Part shown: one piece after another, positions 32,997 through 44,283 of the stretch
How the letters are laid out: the number at the start of each line of letters is the position of its first letter
Position numbering within the stretch: the first letter of the stretch is position 1
Assembly: GCA_005882135.1 (NCBI GenBank)
Contig: VBDR01000043.1
Span: 1 to 64,000, forward strand
From: Chloroflexota bacterium
GTDB taxonomy: Bacteria; Chloroflexota; Dormibacteria; Dormibacterales; Dormibacteraceae
Length of the DNA: 64,000 nt
Reading direction: 5' to 3'
Notes under the pieces: model-generated
Database searches by the model: none
Told to the model about the DNA's origin: nothing
What the model saw: only the letters and a program-made list of their open reading frames with translations
Position numbers and translations under genes: made by a program

Positions 32997-33054
32997 CCGA
33001 ACCTCCTGGCGTGAGATGTTCCTAACTCGGTAACGCCTTCACGCGCAGACCGAC

Positions 33055-33066
33055 CGTTCCCGAACG
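33055..33066. promoter_or_regulatory. Inverted repeat upstream of uvrB, possible damage-response operator
   Basis: CGTTC-CC-GAACG is a perfect inverted repeat 12 bp upstream of the uvrB -10 hexamer, over the expected -35 position. LexA boxes of Gram-positive bacteria use GAAC/GTTC half-sites in the opposite order with a 4-bp spacer, so this could be a variant operator, but LexA specificity in this lineage is unknown to me. Confidence 0.3.
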
Positions 33067-33077
33067 TTTGTGCGCCT

Positions 33078-33083
33078 TAGAAT
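33078..33083 (+). promoter_or_regulatory. -10 hexamer of uvrB
   Basis: TAGAAT, 12 nt before the ATG, with no Shine-Dalgarno between, so a leaderless or nearly leaderless transcript is expected. Confidence 0.45.
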
Positions 33084-33095
33084 TAGGCTTCACCG

Positions 33096-35177
33096 ATGCC
33101 CAGCCGCTTTCGCGTCGACGCACCTTTCAAACCGGCCGGGGACCAGCCGCAGGCGATCAGCCAATTGGTCGAAGGCGTCCGCTCAGGCCTGAGCCAGCAG
33201 GTCCTGCTCGGCGTGACCGGCAGCGGCAAGACCAACGTCATGTCCTGGGTCGTCGAGGAGCTGCAGCGCCCCGTGCTGGTGCTGAGCCCGAACAAGACGC
33301 TCGCGGCACAGCTGTGCGCGGAGTTTCGGCGGCTGCTGCCCAACAATGCCGTCGAGTATTTCGTGAGCTACTACGACTACTACCAGCCCGAGGCCTACAT
33401 CGCGCGCACCGACACCTATATCGAGAAGGACTCGAGCCGCAACGACGACATCGACCGCATGCGGCACTCGACAACCCAGAACCTGCTGACCAGGCGCGAC
33501 GTGCTGGTGGTGGCGAGCGTCAGCTGCATCTACGGCATCGGCTCGGTCGAGGACTACATGGGCGAGTCGCTGCACATCGAGAAAGGCGAGTCGATCCGGC
33601 GCGAGGTGTTTCTCCGCAAGCTGACCGAGATGCTGTACGAGCGCAACGACTACGACCTCGCCCGCCTGCGTTTTCGCGTGCGCGGCGATGTCGTGGACCT
33701 GGTCCCCGCCAATGAAGAGAAGGTGTACCGCGTCGAATTTTTTGGCGACGAGGTGGAGCGGATCCAGGAGCTCGACGCCGTCACGGGCGAGATCCTCGGC
33801 GTCAAGGACGAGTTCACCGTCTTCCCCGCCTCGCACTACGTAACCCCCGCAGACAAGCTGCGGCTGGCGATGGCCGACATCGAGGCCGAGCTCGAGGAGC
33901 GGTGCAGGTGGTTCGACGAGCACGGCCGCCTGCTCGAGGCCCAGCGCCTCCGCCAGCGCACGAACTTCGACCTAGAGATGCTGCGCGAGACCGGTACGTG
34001 CGCCGGGATCGAGAACTATTCGTTGCACCTGACCCGGCGCAAGCCCGGCGAGGCGCCGTACACGCTGATGGATTTCCTGCCCGACGACACGGTCATCTTC
34101 GTCGACGAGTCCCACGTCGCCGTGCCGCAGATCGGCGGCATGCTCGGCGGCGACCGCTCGCGCAAGGCCGCCCTGGTCGAGTACGGCTTCCGCCTGCCCA
34201 GCGCGTTCGACAACCGGCCGCTGAGCTTTGAGGAGTGGGAGGAGCGCGCGCGCAACGTGATCTATGTCTCCGCCACCCCCGGGCCGTATGAGATGCGGCG
34301 CACGCAGCGCACGGCGGAGATGCTCGTGCGGCCGACCGGGCTGGTCGATCCGACGGTGGAGGTGCGTCCCACCGAAGGACAGATCGACGACCTGCTGGCC
34401 GAGGTCAAGAAGCGCACGGAGCTGGGCCAGCGCTCCCTCGTCACCACGCTGACCAAGCGCTTCGCGGAGGACCTCGCCGACTACCTCCGGGAATACGGAG
34501 TCAAGGTTCGGTACCTGCACTCCGAGCTCGACGCGATGCAGCGCATCGAAGTCCTGACCGCGTTGCGCACCGGCGAGGTTGACGTCGTGGTCGGCATCAA
34601 CCTGCTGCGGGAGGGTCTCGACCTGCCTGAGGTCGCGTTCATCGGCATCCTGGATGCGGACAAAGAGGGCTACCTGCGCGCCTACCGGTCGTTCATCCAG
34701 ATCATCGGCCGGGCAGCGCGCAACATCGAGGGCCACGTCGTCATGTATGCCGACTCGATCACCGAGTCGATGCGACAGGCGCTGGACGAGACGGAGCGCC
34801 GGCGCAACAAGCAGATTGCCTACAACGCTGAGCACGGCATCACGCCCGAGAGCGTGAAGAAGGCGATCTACGCGCTCGAGATCAACGAGAACGACCTTCA
34901 GGCCGACGCGATCGAGATCATGGCGGGAGCGGGTGTGCCGCGCGAGGACCTGCTCGCGATCGTGCGCGACCTGGAGAAGGAGATGCGACGGCTGTCCAAG
35001 GAGCTGCAGTTCGAGGACGCGGCCCGGGTCCGCGATCGGATCATCCTGCTGCGCAGGCGGCTGTCTGGCGAAGACGTGACCAAGGAGGATGACGGCGAGG
35101 TCGCTTTGGCGATCGCGGCCGCGCCCAAGCAGAAAACGACCATCCGCAACTGGAGAAAGTCGCGACGCGGGCCTTAG
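33096..35177 (+). CDS. uvrB: Excinuclease ABC subunit B
   Basis: UvrB, 693 aa, the damage-verifying helicase-like subunit of nucleotide excision repair. Walker A is VTGSGKTNVMSWV. The beta-hairpin that probes DNA is in YFVSYYDYYQPEAYIARTDT. Later motifs include FVDESHVAVPQIGGM, YVSATPGPYE, VVVGINLLREGLDLPEVAFI and QIIGRAARN, and the UVR motif near the C-terminus reads LEKEMRRLSKELQFEDAARVRD. Walker A is followed by NVMSWV rather than the usual FTMANV. The stop overlaps by 4 bp the stop of a convergent TetR gene. Confidence 0.98.
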   Translation: MPSRFRVDAPFKPAGDQPQAISQLVEGVRSGLSQQVLLGVTGSGKTNVMSWVVEELQRPVLVLSPNKTLAAQLCAEFRRLLPNNAVEYFVSYYDYYQPEAYIARTDTYIEKDSSRNDDIDRMRHSTTQNLLTRRDVLVVASVSCIYGIGSVEDYMGESLHIEKGESIRREVFLRKLTEMLYERNDYDLARLRFRVRGDVVDLVPANEEKVYRVEFFGDEVERIQELDAVTGEILGVKDEFTVFPASHYVTPADKLRLAMADIEAELEERCRWFDEHGRLLEAQRLRQRTNFDLEMLRETGTCAGIENYSLHLTRRKPGEAPYTLMDFLPDDTVIFVDESHVAVPQIGGMLGGDRSRKAALVEYGFRLPSAFDNRPLSFEEWEERARNVIYVSATPGPYEMRRTQRTAEMLVRPTGLVDPTVEVRPTEGQIDDLLAEVKKRTELGQRSLVTTLTKRFAEDLADYLREYGVKVRYLHSELDAMQRIEVLTALRTGEVDVVVGINLLREGLDLPEVAFIGILDADKEGYLRAYRSFIQIIGRAARNIEGHVVMYADSITESMRQALDETERRRNKQIAYNAEHGITPESVKKAIYALEINENDLQADAIEIMAGAGVPREDLLAIVRDLEKEMRRLSKELQFEDAARVRDRIILLRRRLSGEDVTKEDDGEVALAIAAAPKQKTTIRNWRKSRRGP

Positions 35178-35851
35178 CTCTCGACGATGTCTTTGATGAG
35201 ACCGAGGATTCGCTTGCGCGAGCCGCGCAGCACTGGCAGGTTCGCCAGGCTGATCAGCCGCACGATGAGGTCCGTCGTCTCGTCGATCACCTCCAATGTG
35301 CGCAGCCGTCCTGGGGAACTGTCGAAGATCCAGAAGTAGAGGATTCCCATCTGATAAAGCCAGAGCACGAGCGGAAGGAACTCCGCGATGTCCCGCGGAA
35401 TCCGCGCGTCAGAGCCCGAGACGACGTCCGCGTAAAGCTGAAGGACCTCATCGCGCAGAGGCCTCGCCGTGCCGCCGAAAGGGTTCAGGGGGCTCGACGG
35501 ATTCGCGACCGTGCTGAAGATGGAGCCGGCGACGGCGTGGAACGGCTCGCAGGTGATGACGACGGCACGGACTGTTCCCCGCAGCCGAGTCGCGAGGTCT
35601 CTTTCCCGGCTGAGCAGGGGGGCGATGGCCACCGCGTGCAGCTCATGCGTGTGACGGTAGAACTCGAGCACGAGGTGCTCCTTGGAGGGGAAGTAGTGGT
35701 AGGAGCTCCCCAACGAGACGCCTGCGCGGTCCGCGATCGCGCGCATGGTCGTCGCCTCGTACCCGTGCTCCTGGAAGAGGTCGAGGGCGGCCTTCAGGAT
35801 GACCGCCCTCGAGGCTTCACCGCGCCTGGTCTTCGGGACTTCGATCGCCAA
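35174..35851 (-). CDS. TetR-family transcriptional regulator
   Basis: A 225-residue TetR regulator: the N-terminal helix-turn-helix includes ILKAALDLFQEHGYEATTMR and IADRAGVSLGSSYHYF with PSKEHLVLEFYRHTH. The C-terminal domain is of the fatty-acid/lipid-responsive type by general look (long hydrophobic helices), without a diagnostic motif. It lies downstream of a membrane-protein gene on the same strand, 9 bp away. Two matching palindromes in the divergent promoter of that gene are the probable binding sites. Confidence 0.9.
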   Translation of the reverse strand: MAIEVPKTRRGEASRAVILKAALDLFQEHGYEATTMRAIADRAGVSLGSSYHYFPSKEHLVLEFYRHTHELHAVAIAPLLSRERDLATRLRGTVRAVVITCEPFHAVAGSIFSTVANPSSPLNPFGGTARPLRDEVLQLYADVVSGSDARIPRDIAEFLPLVLWLYQMGILYFWIFDSSPGRLRTLEVIDETTDLIVRLISLANLPVLRGSRKRILGLIKDIVES

Positions 35852-35860
35852 TCGAGCCCG

Positions 35861-36259
35861 CTACGCTCCAGGGACCGGCTGGTAGGGGTTGTAGTTGATA
35901 GGTGGCATGGGCCGATCGCGGCGGCGAATCGTGCGCAGGATCAGAAGGTTGTTGAAGTGCATGAAGCCCAAAACCAGGAGCACGACGCCGATTCGCGTCA
36001 CGGTCTGCTTGAGCATGTCGGCGATGGTCGAAGGCGAGCCGCCGGTGTTGATCAGGATTGCGGCAGCGCCGAAGTTGACGAGGTAGAAGCCGACCACCAG
36101 GAGCCGGTTCACGGAGTCGGCCAGGCCGTCCTCCTTGAAAACGGACACCAGGAACGGCCGGCCGTTACGAAAGAGAGTGTTGCCGACCCAGACGGTAAGG
36201 AAGATGCTGACGGCGATGTAGACGGGGTAGTCGATCAGTCGCAGGTCCATGTTTATCAC
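35861..36259 (-). CDS. Membrane protein of unknown function
   Basis: A 132-residue protein with three predicted helices: IDYPVYIAVSIFLTVWVG, VVGFYLVNFGAAAILI and IGVVLLVLGFMHFNNLLIL, ending in a Pro/Tyr-rich tail. No family recognised; distant resemblance to integral-membrane components with a conserved VGN-T-LFRNGR segment. The start may be the second Met (MDLRLIDYP, 36250). Transcribed divergently from a thioesterase pair and probably co-regulated with it by the TetR protein encoded just downstream. Confidence 0.75.
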   Translation of the reverse strand: MINMDLRLIDYPVYIAVSIFLTVWVGNTLFRNGRPFLVSVFKEDGLADSVNRLLVVGFYLVNFGAAAILINTGGSPSTIADMLKQTVTRIGVVLLVLGFMHFNNLLILRTIRRRDRPMPPINYNPYQPVPGA

Positions 36260-36277
36260 CCCAGTTCAGATGTGAAT

Positions 36278-36291
36278 TTGAACACGTTCAA
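36278..36291. promoter_or_regulatory. Palindromic operator 1 (TTGAACACGTTCAA)
   Basis: A 14-bp palindrome, TTGAAC-AC-GTTCAA, 18 bp upstream of the membrane-protein ATG and 12 bp upstream of the thioesterase ATG. Its symmetry and position suit a TetR dimer, and the TetR gene is two genes away. Confidence 0.55.
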
Positions 36292-36303
36292 CTCTCAGCC
36301 TAG

Positions 36304-36765
36304 ATGAATCTTGCGAATAGGTCAAGAGAAAACGAACGTGTTCAAAACTTTGACCGCGCCAAAGCTCTCCTCGCCGCCGAGCCCGCGGGGTGGATGGAGA
36401 CCCTTGGAGCCCGGATCGTCGAGGCGGAGCCTGGACGGGTCGTGCTGGAGCTGATCGCGGGCCCGCAGCACCGGCACGGGGGTGGGGTCGTCCAGGGAGG
36501 CGTGATCACGCAGATCGCCGACGCCGCGATGGGCATGTCCCTGGCCACGCTGCAGGAAAACGGCATGTGGAACACCACCATCGAGCTGAAGATCAACTTC
36601 CTGCGGCCTGCGATCGAGGGCCGCCTCCGGGCGGCCGGCCGGGTGATCGAGATGCGCCAGAGCCTGCTCTTCAGCGAGGCGGACGTGGTGGACGAGCAGG
36701 GGCGGCTCGTAGCGCGCGCTTCGTCCACCTGCATGCCGGTGCCGGAGGGCCAGGGCCGTGAGTAA
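36304..36765 (+). CDS. PaaI-type hotdog-fold thioesterase
   Basis: A 153-residue hotdog thioesterase: LELIAGPQHRHGGGVVQGGVITQIADAAMGMSL carries the HGGxxxxxxD-like active-site helix (HRHGGGVVQGG, then Asp), followed by TIELKINFLRPAIEGRLRAAGRV. Acyl-CoA hydrolysis is expected; relatives act on phenylacetyl- or hydroxybenzoyl-CoA. It is followed by a second thioesterase overlapping by 8 bp. The promoter region has two palindromes for a TetR repressor, implying induction by an acyl-CoA or related ligand. Confidence 0.85.
   Translation: MNLANRSRENERVQNFDRAKALLAAEPAGWMETLGARIVEAEPGRVVLELIAGPQHRHGGGVVQGGVITQIADAAMGMSLATLQENGMWNTTIELKINFLRPAIEGRLRAAGRVIEMRQSLLFSEADVVDEQGRLVARASSTCMPVPEGQGRE
36332..36345. 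promoter_or_regulatory. Palindromic operator 2 inside the thioesterase 5' end
   Basis: GAACGTGTTCAA within this stretch equals 12 of 14 bases of the reverse complement of operator 1. It lies 28 bp into the thioesterase gene, 54 bp centre to centre from operator 1, so two repressor dimers could bind close to five helical turns apart. Confidence 0.5.
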
Positions 36766-37198
36766 TCCCTCCCGGCTCGCCGGGGAGGGTGGCCCGAAGG
36801 GCCGGCTGGTGGGATCTGAACCCTCTCCCGCGTGGCGATGGCTCGGGATCAGCCAGGTCGAGCTCGGAGACGACAGCGCGACCGTCGAGATGACGCCTTT
36901 CGAAGACATGGCCAACCACGCCGGATTCGTCCACGGTGGCATCATCAGTACCCTGGCGGACTCGGCCATGGGCCGGAGCCTGCGCACCCTCAAGCCGGGT
37001 GTCGCGCGCGCGATGAGCTTCGACCTGAAGCTGAGCTTCATCTCGGCCGCCAAGGTCGGCGAGAAGCTGCAGGCGGCGGGCCGCGTGGTTCACGCCGGGC
37101 GGCGGACGGCTGTCACCGAGTGCAGGGTCGAAGGACCGGGCGGGCGCCTGGTCGCGACCGCCAGCGCAACGTTTGCGATCACGAGAGAAAAGGAATAA
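36758..37198 (+). CDS. PaaI-type hotdog-fold thioesterase, repeat-derived N-terminus
   Basis: Second thioesterase, 146 aa, from a GTG that overlaps the preceding stop. The hotdog domain begins around [20 protein letters not shown], with [21 protein letters not shown] as active-site helix and [21 protein letters not shown] as the core strands. About 24 residues before it ([14 protein letters not shown]...) look like a translated palindromic repeat. Probably forms a hetero-oligomer with the upstream paralogue or has a related substrate. Confidence 0.85.
   Translation: MSNPSRLAGEGGPKGRLVGSEPSPAWRWLGISQVELGDDSATVEMTPFEDMANHAGFVHGGIISTLADSAMGRSLRTLKPGVARAMSFDLKLSFISAAKVGEKLQAAGRVVHAGRRTAVTECRVEGPGGRLVATASATFAITREKE
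36768..36806. repeat. GC-rich palindrome inside the second thioesterase gene
   Basis: CCCTCCCGGC-TCG-CCGGGGAGGG followed by GGCCC-GAA-GGGCC: the same two-hairpin layout as the main element family but with a diverged core. It is translated as part of the non-conserved N-terminus. Confidence 0.6.
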
Positions 37199-37210
37199 CC
37201 GAAGGTCCGG

Positions 37211-40168
<2,958 letters not shown>

Positions 40169-40223
40169 GACGACTGCCGAGCTAGAGACCCGGCGGCCAA
40201 CCGGGTACCGGGCGCTGCTGCGG

Positions 40224-41408
40224 GTGCCCGGATTCGGCTACCTGCTGGCAAGCATGCTGTTCGGGCGGGTCAGCGGCCAGATGGTCGCCATCACGCTGGT
40301 GTTGTTCGTCCTGGCCCGATATCACTCTCCCCAGCTGGCCGGCCTGACGGTGCTCCTCGCCGTCACGCCCGGACTCGTGCTCTCGCCGATCGCGGGGGCG
40401 CTGCTCGACCGCTACGGCCGCGCTCGCCTCGTCATGCTCGACTACCTGATTGCAGCGGCGACCGGCCTTTTGGTTGCGGGTCTGTCGTGGCGACATGAGC
40501 TTCCGGCGCCGTTGCTGCTCGCGATCGTCTTCGTCTCCTCGCTGACGGCGCCGTTGAGCAACAGCGGCGCGCGATCGCTGTTTCCAGTCCTTGCGCCGCG
40601 CCATCTCTGGGAGCGTGCAAACGCCCTCGACAGCGGCGGCCACGTCATCGCGACATTGCTCGGCGCGCCGCTTGCAGGGGTGGTGGTCGGTGTGGCAGGG
40701 CCGGAGTGGGCGCTCGTGACAACGGCGGCTGGGTACACGCTGGCCGCAGGGCTGATGAGCCGCGTCCACGACCCGATCGTCACCGAGGCCGGCCGGCCGT
40801 CGGTCTTCGTGGACGCCTGGCACGGTCTCCAGTACGTGGTTCACAACCCGTCGCTGCGCGGCCTTGCCTTGACGCTGAGCACGTTCAACCTGAGCTGGGG
40901 CGTGCTGAACATTGCTGTGCCGGTGCTGGTGCTTGGGAGGCTCCACCAGGGGCCGGCAACGGTCGGTTTGATCTGGGGCGCGATGGGCGCGGCAGGGCTG
41001 GTCTCCGCGCTGCTGACGGGACGGATCAGCACCCACGGACGCGAGAGGCAGCTCATGGTCGCCGCGATAGTGGTCAGCGCTGCAGCGATGGCGCTGCTGC
41101 CTTTCGCGGGCGCTGTATCGATAGTGATTGCGGCGCTGGTGATCGTGGGCATGGCCAACGGGCCCTTTGACGTGGTGCTGTTCACGCTCCGCCAGCGCCG
41201 AACCGAGCCGGCGTGGTTTGGACGCGCATTCGCGATCTCGATGTCAGTCAACTGGATCGGCTCGCCGATCGGGTCGGCCCTGGCCGGTCCGGTGATTGCG
41301 TGGTCTCTAGACGCCGCGCTGTGGGCGGCGGTGGCCATCGCCCTTTTTTCCGCGCTGTTCCCGATCGTCGCCGTGCCGGCGCGGGATGAGACCGCCGCCC
41401 AGCCCTAA
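40224..41408 (+). CDS. MFS transporter, EntS-like
   Basis: A 394-residue major facilitator with about 12 predicted helices. The cytoplasmic loop 2-3 motif is LLDRYGRARLVMLDY. The start MPGFGYLLASMLFGRVSGQM and the SLFPVLAPRHLWERANALDS loop are like the EntS/TetV-type exporters of siderophores or drugs. The frame is open upstream (RALLRVPGFGYLL), but no better start codon than GTG 40224 is available before the uvrA overlap. Direction export is an inference from the subfamily. Confidence 0.87.
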   Translation: MPGFGYLLASMLFGRVSGQMVAITLVLFVLARYHSPQLAGLTVLLAVTPGLVLSPIAGALLDRYGRARLVMLDYLIAAATGLLVAGLSWRHELPAPLLLAIVFVSSLTAPLSNSGARSLFPVLAPRHLWERANALDSGGHVIATLLGAPLAGVVVGVAGPEWALVTTAAGYTLAAGLMSRVHDPIVTEAGRPSVFVDAWHGLQYVVHNPSLRGLALTLSTFNLSWGVLNIAVPVLVLGRLHQGPATVGLIWGAMGAAGLVSALLTGRISTHGRERQLMVAAIVVSAAAMALLPFAGAVSIVIAALVIVGMANGPFDVVLFTLRQRRTEPAWFGRAFAISMSVNWIGSPIGSALAGPVIAWSLDAALWAAVAIALFSALFPIVAVPARDETAAQP

Positions 41409-41794
41409 CCGAACAGGCCGATGAGGGTGATGATCCCGCCGATGACGCTCAGGACGATGCCGATGATGCCCCCGATCATCTGGCCGCGGCGGATCGCGCG
41501 GACACCGAGGATCAAACCGATGATGGGAAGGAAGAAGAACACGCGGTTGAACACGAACGGCACCACCACCGTGACGGCGCCGACGAGGATCGCCCACCCT
41601 GCCGTGCCCAGGAACTGCGACATGATGCCCGCGGTCGCGCCCGCACCCGTGCTCGTCCCCGCCATCGGCGGCGGCTGGTACGCACCCGGAGGCGGCGGCG
41701 GAGGCGGCGGGTAGGCGCCAGGAGGCGGCGAGGCGTAGCCCGGCTGCTCCGGGGCTGGAGGTGGCGGCATCGGACCCGAGGGTTGATCTGACAT
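41405..41794 (-). CDS. Proline-rich small membrane protein (DUF4190-like)
   Basis: A 129-residue protein with a Pro/Gly/Tyr-rich N-terminal half (YPPPPPPPPGAYQPPP), followed by predicted helices (WAILVGAVTVVVPFVFN, FFFLPIIGLILGVRAI and GGIIGIVLSVIGGIITLIGLF). This is the common layout of actinobacterial/Chloroflexota DUF4190-type proteins of unknown function. The ATG at 41794 starts the Pro-rich part; upstream frame is non-coding. Converges with the MFS gene, overlapping by 4 bp. Confidence 0.7.
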   Translation of the reverse strand: MSDQPSGPMPPPPAPEQPGYASPPPGAYPPPPPPPPGAYQPPPMAGTSTGAGATAGIMSQFLGTAGWAILVGAVTVVVPFVFNRVFFFLPIIGLILGVRAIRRGQMIGGIIGIVLSVIGGIITLIGLFG

Positions 41795-41840
41795 GGGCGC
41801 AAATCCTAAGGGCTGGTTCACCAAAACGATCCGCTGCAGA

Positions 41841-41846
41841 TAAGGT
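41841..41846 (+). promoter_or_regulatory. -10 hexamer of the SDR fusion gene
   Basis: TAAGGT lies 9 nt before the ATG with no Shine-Dalgarno between, fitting the leaderless pattern of this genome. Confidence 0.3.
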
Positions 41847-41855
41847 TCGGATTCG

Positions 41856-43835
41856 ATGGTCCGGCTGGTCACGGGCGGAACAGGATTCATAGGCCGTCAT
41901 CTCCTTCGCCAGCTGGCGCGTCGCGAGGGTGCCACCTACGTCCTCGTGCGGCCGGCCTCCCACGAGCGGCTCGAGACGTACATCGAGTCGATCGGCGCGG
42001 GGGACCGGCTCCACCCGGTGCGTGGCGATATCACCGCGCCCGCACTGGGACTCAGCGCCGGCGACCAGGAGAAGTTGGGGGGCGCCGACATCTACCACCT
42101 GGCGGCGGTCTACGACCTCGAGGCGTCAGAGGAAGACAACCAGCATGCGAACGTCGACGGAACGCGCCACCTTGTCGAGCTGGCGGAACGAATCGGAGCG
42201 CGCATCCACCACATGAGCTCGATCGCGGTGGCCGGCAGTCGCTGGAAGGGCAAGTTCAGCGAGCAAATGTTCGCCGAGGGGCAGGTCCTGGACCATGCCT
42301 ACTACCGAACCAAGTACGACGCCGAAAAGATTGTCCGCGAGTCGCCGGCGCGCTTTCGGATCTACCGCCCCGGCCTGGTGATCGGCTCTTCGGAGACCGG
42401 GGAGGCCGACCGCATAGATGGTCCCTATTACGCCTTCAAATTCATCCAGCGATTGCGCAACGCGATCCCGCCTTGGGTGCCGCTGGTCGGCCTCGAAGGC
42501 GGCGAGGTCAACGTCGTGCCGGTCGACTTCGTGGCGCGAGCCCTGGATGCGATCGGCCATCGCGAGGGTCTCGACGGTATGACCTTCCACCTGACCGACC
42601 CGGCCGTGCGCCGCCTGGGTGAGGTCACCAACGAGTTCTGCCGGGCGGCCCACGCGCCGCAGTTCACACTTCGCATCGACAGCCGGGCCGGGGCGATGCT
42701 GCCCCAAGAGGCGACCTCGATGCTGGAGCACTGGAAGGTCGCGCAGACCTTGAAGCGCCGCCTGCTCGACGGCGTCCGCGTGCCGGAGGAAGCGCTTCGT
42801 TTTGCCGCGAGCAGGGCGCGCTTCACGTGCGAAAAAGCACAGTCCGCGCTTGAAGGGACAGGCGTTTCATGTCCGCCATTGCATACATATGCATGGAAGG
42901 TCTGGGATTACTGGGAGCGCCACATGGATCCCGAGGCGCTCACCGAAACAAACCTGCGCATGGCGCTGCAGGATCGGGTTGTCGTGGTCACCGGCGCGTC
43001 GAGCGGAATCGGACGCGCGACCGCGCAGCTGCTGGCGGGTCATGGCGCACGGGTCATGCTCGTCTCACGCACGACCGAAAAGCTCGAGGCGCTGAAGCAG
43101 CAGATCGAAAGCCAGGGCGGCAGCGCTTTTGTATACCCCGCCGACCTGTCCGACCTTGACGCTTGCGAAGCGATGATCAACCGGGTCCTCCAGGACCATG
43201 GTCACGTCGACATCCTGATCAACAACGCCGGCCGCTCGATCAGGCGGTCGATCGAAGCGTCGTACGACCGCTTCCACGACTTCCAGCGCACGATGCAGCT
43301 GAACTATTTCGGCGCGGTCAAGCTCCTCCTCGCCGTGCTGCCCGGAATGCGCAGCAGGCGGCGCGGGCACATCATCAACATCTCGAGCATCGGGGTCCAG
43401 GCCTTTCCGCCCCGTTTCGGCGCCTACGTGGCGTCGAAATCGGCGCTCGCCGCGCTCAGCCGGTGCATCGCGCCCGAGGTCGTCGACGACGGCGTCGCGA
43501 TCACCAACATTCACATGCCCCTGGTGCGGACACCGATGATCGCGCCCACGGGGATGTACAAGAACTTCCCGACAAGCTCGCCGGAGGAGGCCGCGGAGAT
43601 GGTCGCTTCGGCGATCCTGACCAGGCAGCCCGAGGTTTCGACTCGACTGGGTAAGGTCGGAGAGAGCGTCAACACCGTCGCCCCGGGCCTGCTTCAGTTC
43701 GTCATGACCGGCGCTTACCACCTGTTCCCCGACACCGCACCGAAAGATGGAGAGCGTGGAGCGCGGCCGGCGGAGGAGGAGATCTCAGTCGAGGCGGCCA
43801 CCATGGCCTACCTGATGAGAGGCATCCACTTCTAG
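41856..43835 (+). CDS. Two-domain SDR protein, possible fatty acyl-CoA reductase
   Basis: A 659-residue fusion of two Rossmann reductases. Residues 1-360 form an extended SDR: VTGGTGFIGRHLL, HLAAVYDL, MSSIAVAG and the YYRTKYDAEK active site. Residues 370-640 form a classical SDR: VVVTGASSGIGRATAQLL, LINNAGRS, ISSIGVQ and YVASKSALAAL. This order and length match bacterial two-domain fatty acyl-CoA reductases (Marinobacter FAR, mycobacterial AcrA1-like), which make fatty aldehydes and alcohols. I consider that the best guess. The ATG overlaps the promoter region of the divergent Pro-rich protein. Confidence 0.8.
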   Translation: MVRLVTGGTGFIGRHLLRQLARREGATYVLVRPASHERLETYIESIGAGDRLHPVRGDITAPALGLSAGDQEKLGGADIYHLAAVYDLEASEEDNQHANVDGTRHLVELAERIGARIHHMSSIAVAGSRWKGKFSEQMFAEGQVLDHAYYRTKYDAEKIVRESPARFRIYRPGLVIGSSETGEADRIDGPYYAFKFIQRLRNAIPPWVPLVGLEGGEVNVVPVDFVARALDAIGHREGLDGMTFHLTDPAVRRLGEVTNEFCRAAHAPQFTLRIDSRAGAMLPQEATSMLEHWKVAQTLKRRLLDGVRVPEEALRFAASRARFTCEKAQSALEGTGVSCPPLHTYAWKVWDYWERHMDPEALTETNLRMALQDRVVVVTGASSGIGRATAQLLAGHGARVMLVSRTTEKLEALKQQIESQGGSAFVYPADLSDLDACEAMINRVLQDHGHVDILINNAGRSIRRSIEASYDRFHDFQRTMQLNYFGAVKLLLAVLPGMRSRRRGHIINISSIGVQAFPPRFGAYVASKSALAALSRCIAPEVVDDGVAITNIHMPLVRTPMIAPTGMYKNFPTSSPEEAAEMVASAILTRQPEVSTRLGKVGESVNTVAPGLLQFVMTGAYHLFPDTAPKDGERGARPAEEEISVEAATMAYLMRGIHF

Positions 43836-43843
43836 GCGGCGCT

Positions 43844-44245
43844 TCAGCCCGTCGGTTGAGGGGACGGTGTCGCACCGCCGTGCGCCGCGATGCCGAAAAG
43901 CGCGACGCCCAGCACGAAAACAAAGATCAGCAGGATCACGATCCCCACGAACACCAGCGCGAGGTGGACGAAGCCGATGACGATGCCGAGGTTGGCCATC
44001 CACATGCCCTGCTCACCGGACTGCTTGATCTGACCCCGCGCCATGAAACCCGTGACGATCGCGATCAACGCGACGGTGACGCCGCCGATGACCGGTATCA
44101 CATGGGCGACAAATGAGCCGACGCTCGCGACCAGGCTGACTACGGCAAGGGTGTTTGTCGGCGCGGCGGGCGCCGAGTAGCCGCCGAGCTGGGCGGGCGA
44201 TGCGCCCGGAGGCGGTGGAGGCACCTGTCCAGGTGTGGAGCTCAT
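43844..44245 (-). CDS. DUF4190-domain membrane protein
   Basis: A 133-residue protein with a short Pro-rich N-terminus (QVPPPPPGASPAQ) and two or three helices: LAVVSLVASVGSFVAHVIPV with VGGVTVALIAIVTGFMARGQ, the DUF4190 pattern ending in GxIA/GQIK, and VHLALVFVGIVILLIFVFVLG. Function unknown; possibly related to the similar protein encoded at 41405-41794. Divergent from uvrC. Confidence 0.75.
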   Translation of the reverse strand: MSSTPGQVPPPPPGASPAQLGGYSAPAAPTNTLAVVSLVASVGSFVAHVIPVIGGVTVALIAIVTGFMARGQIKQSGEQGMWMANLGIVIGFVHLALVFVGIVILLIFVFVLGVALFGIAAHGGATPSPQPTG

Positions 44246-44267
44246 AGGCGAGGAGTTTAAGGGTTCC

Positions 44268-44273
44268 TAGAAT
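44268..44273 (+). promoter_or_regulatory. -10 hexamer of uvrC (leaderless)
   Basis: TAGAAT, 10 nt before the GTG, identical to the hexamers before polA and uvrB; no Shine-Dalgarno is present. Confidence 0.45.
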
Positions 44274-44283
44274 CGCTACAGAC

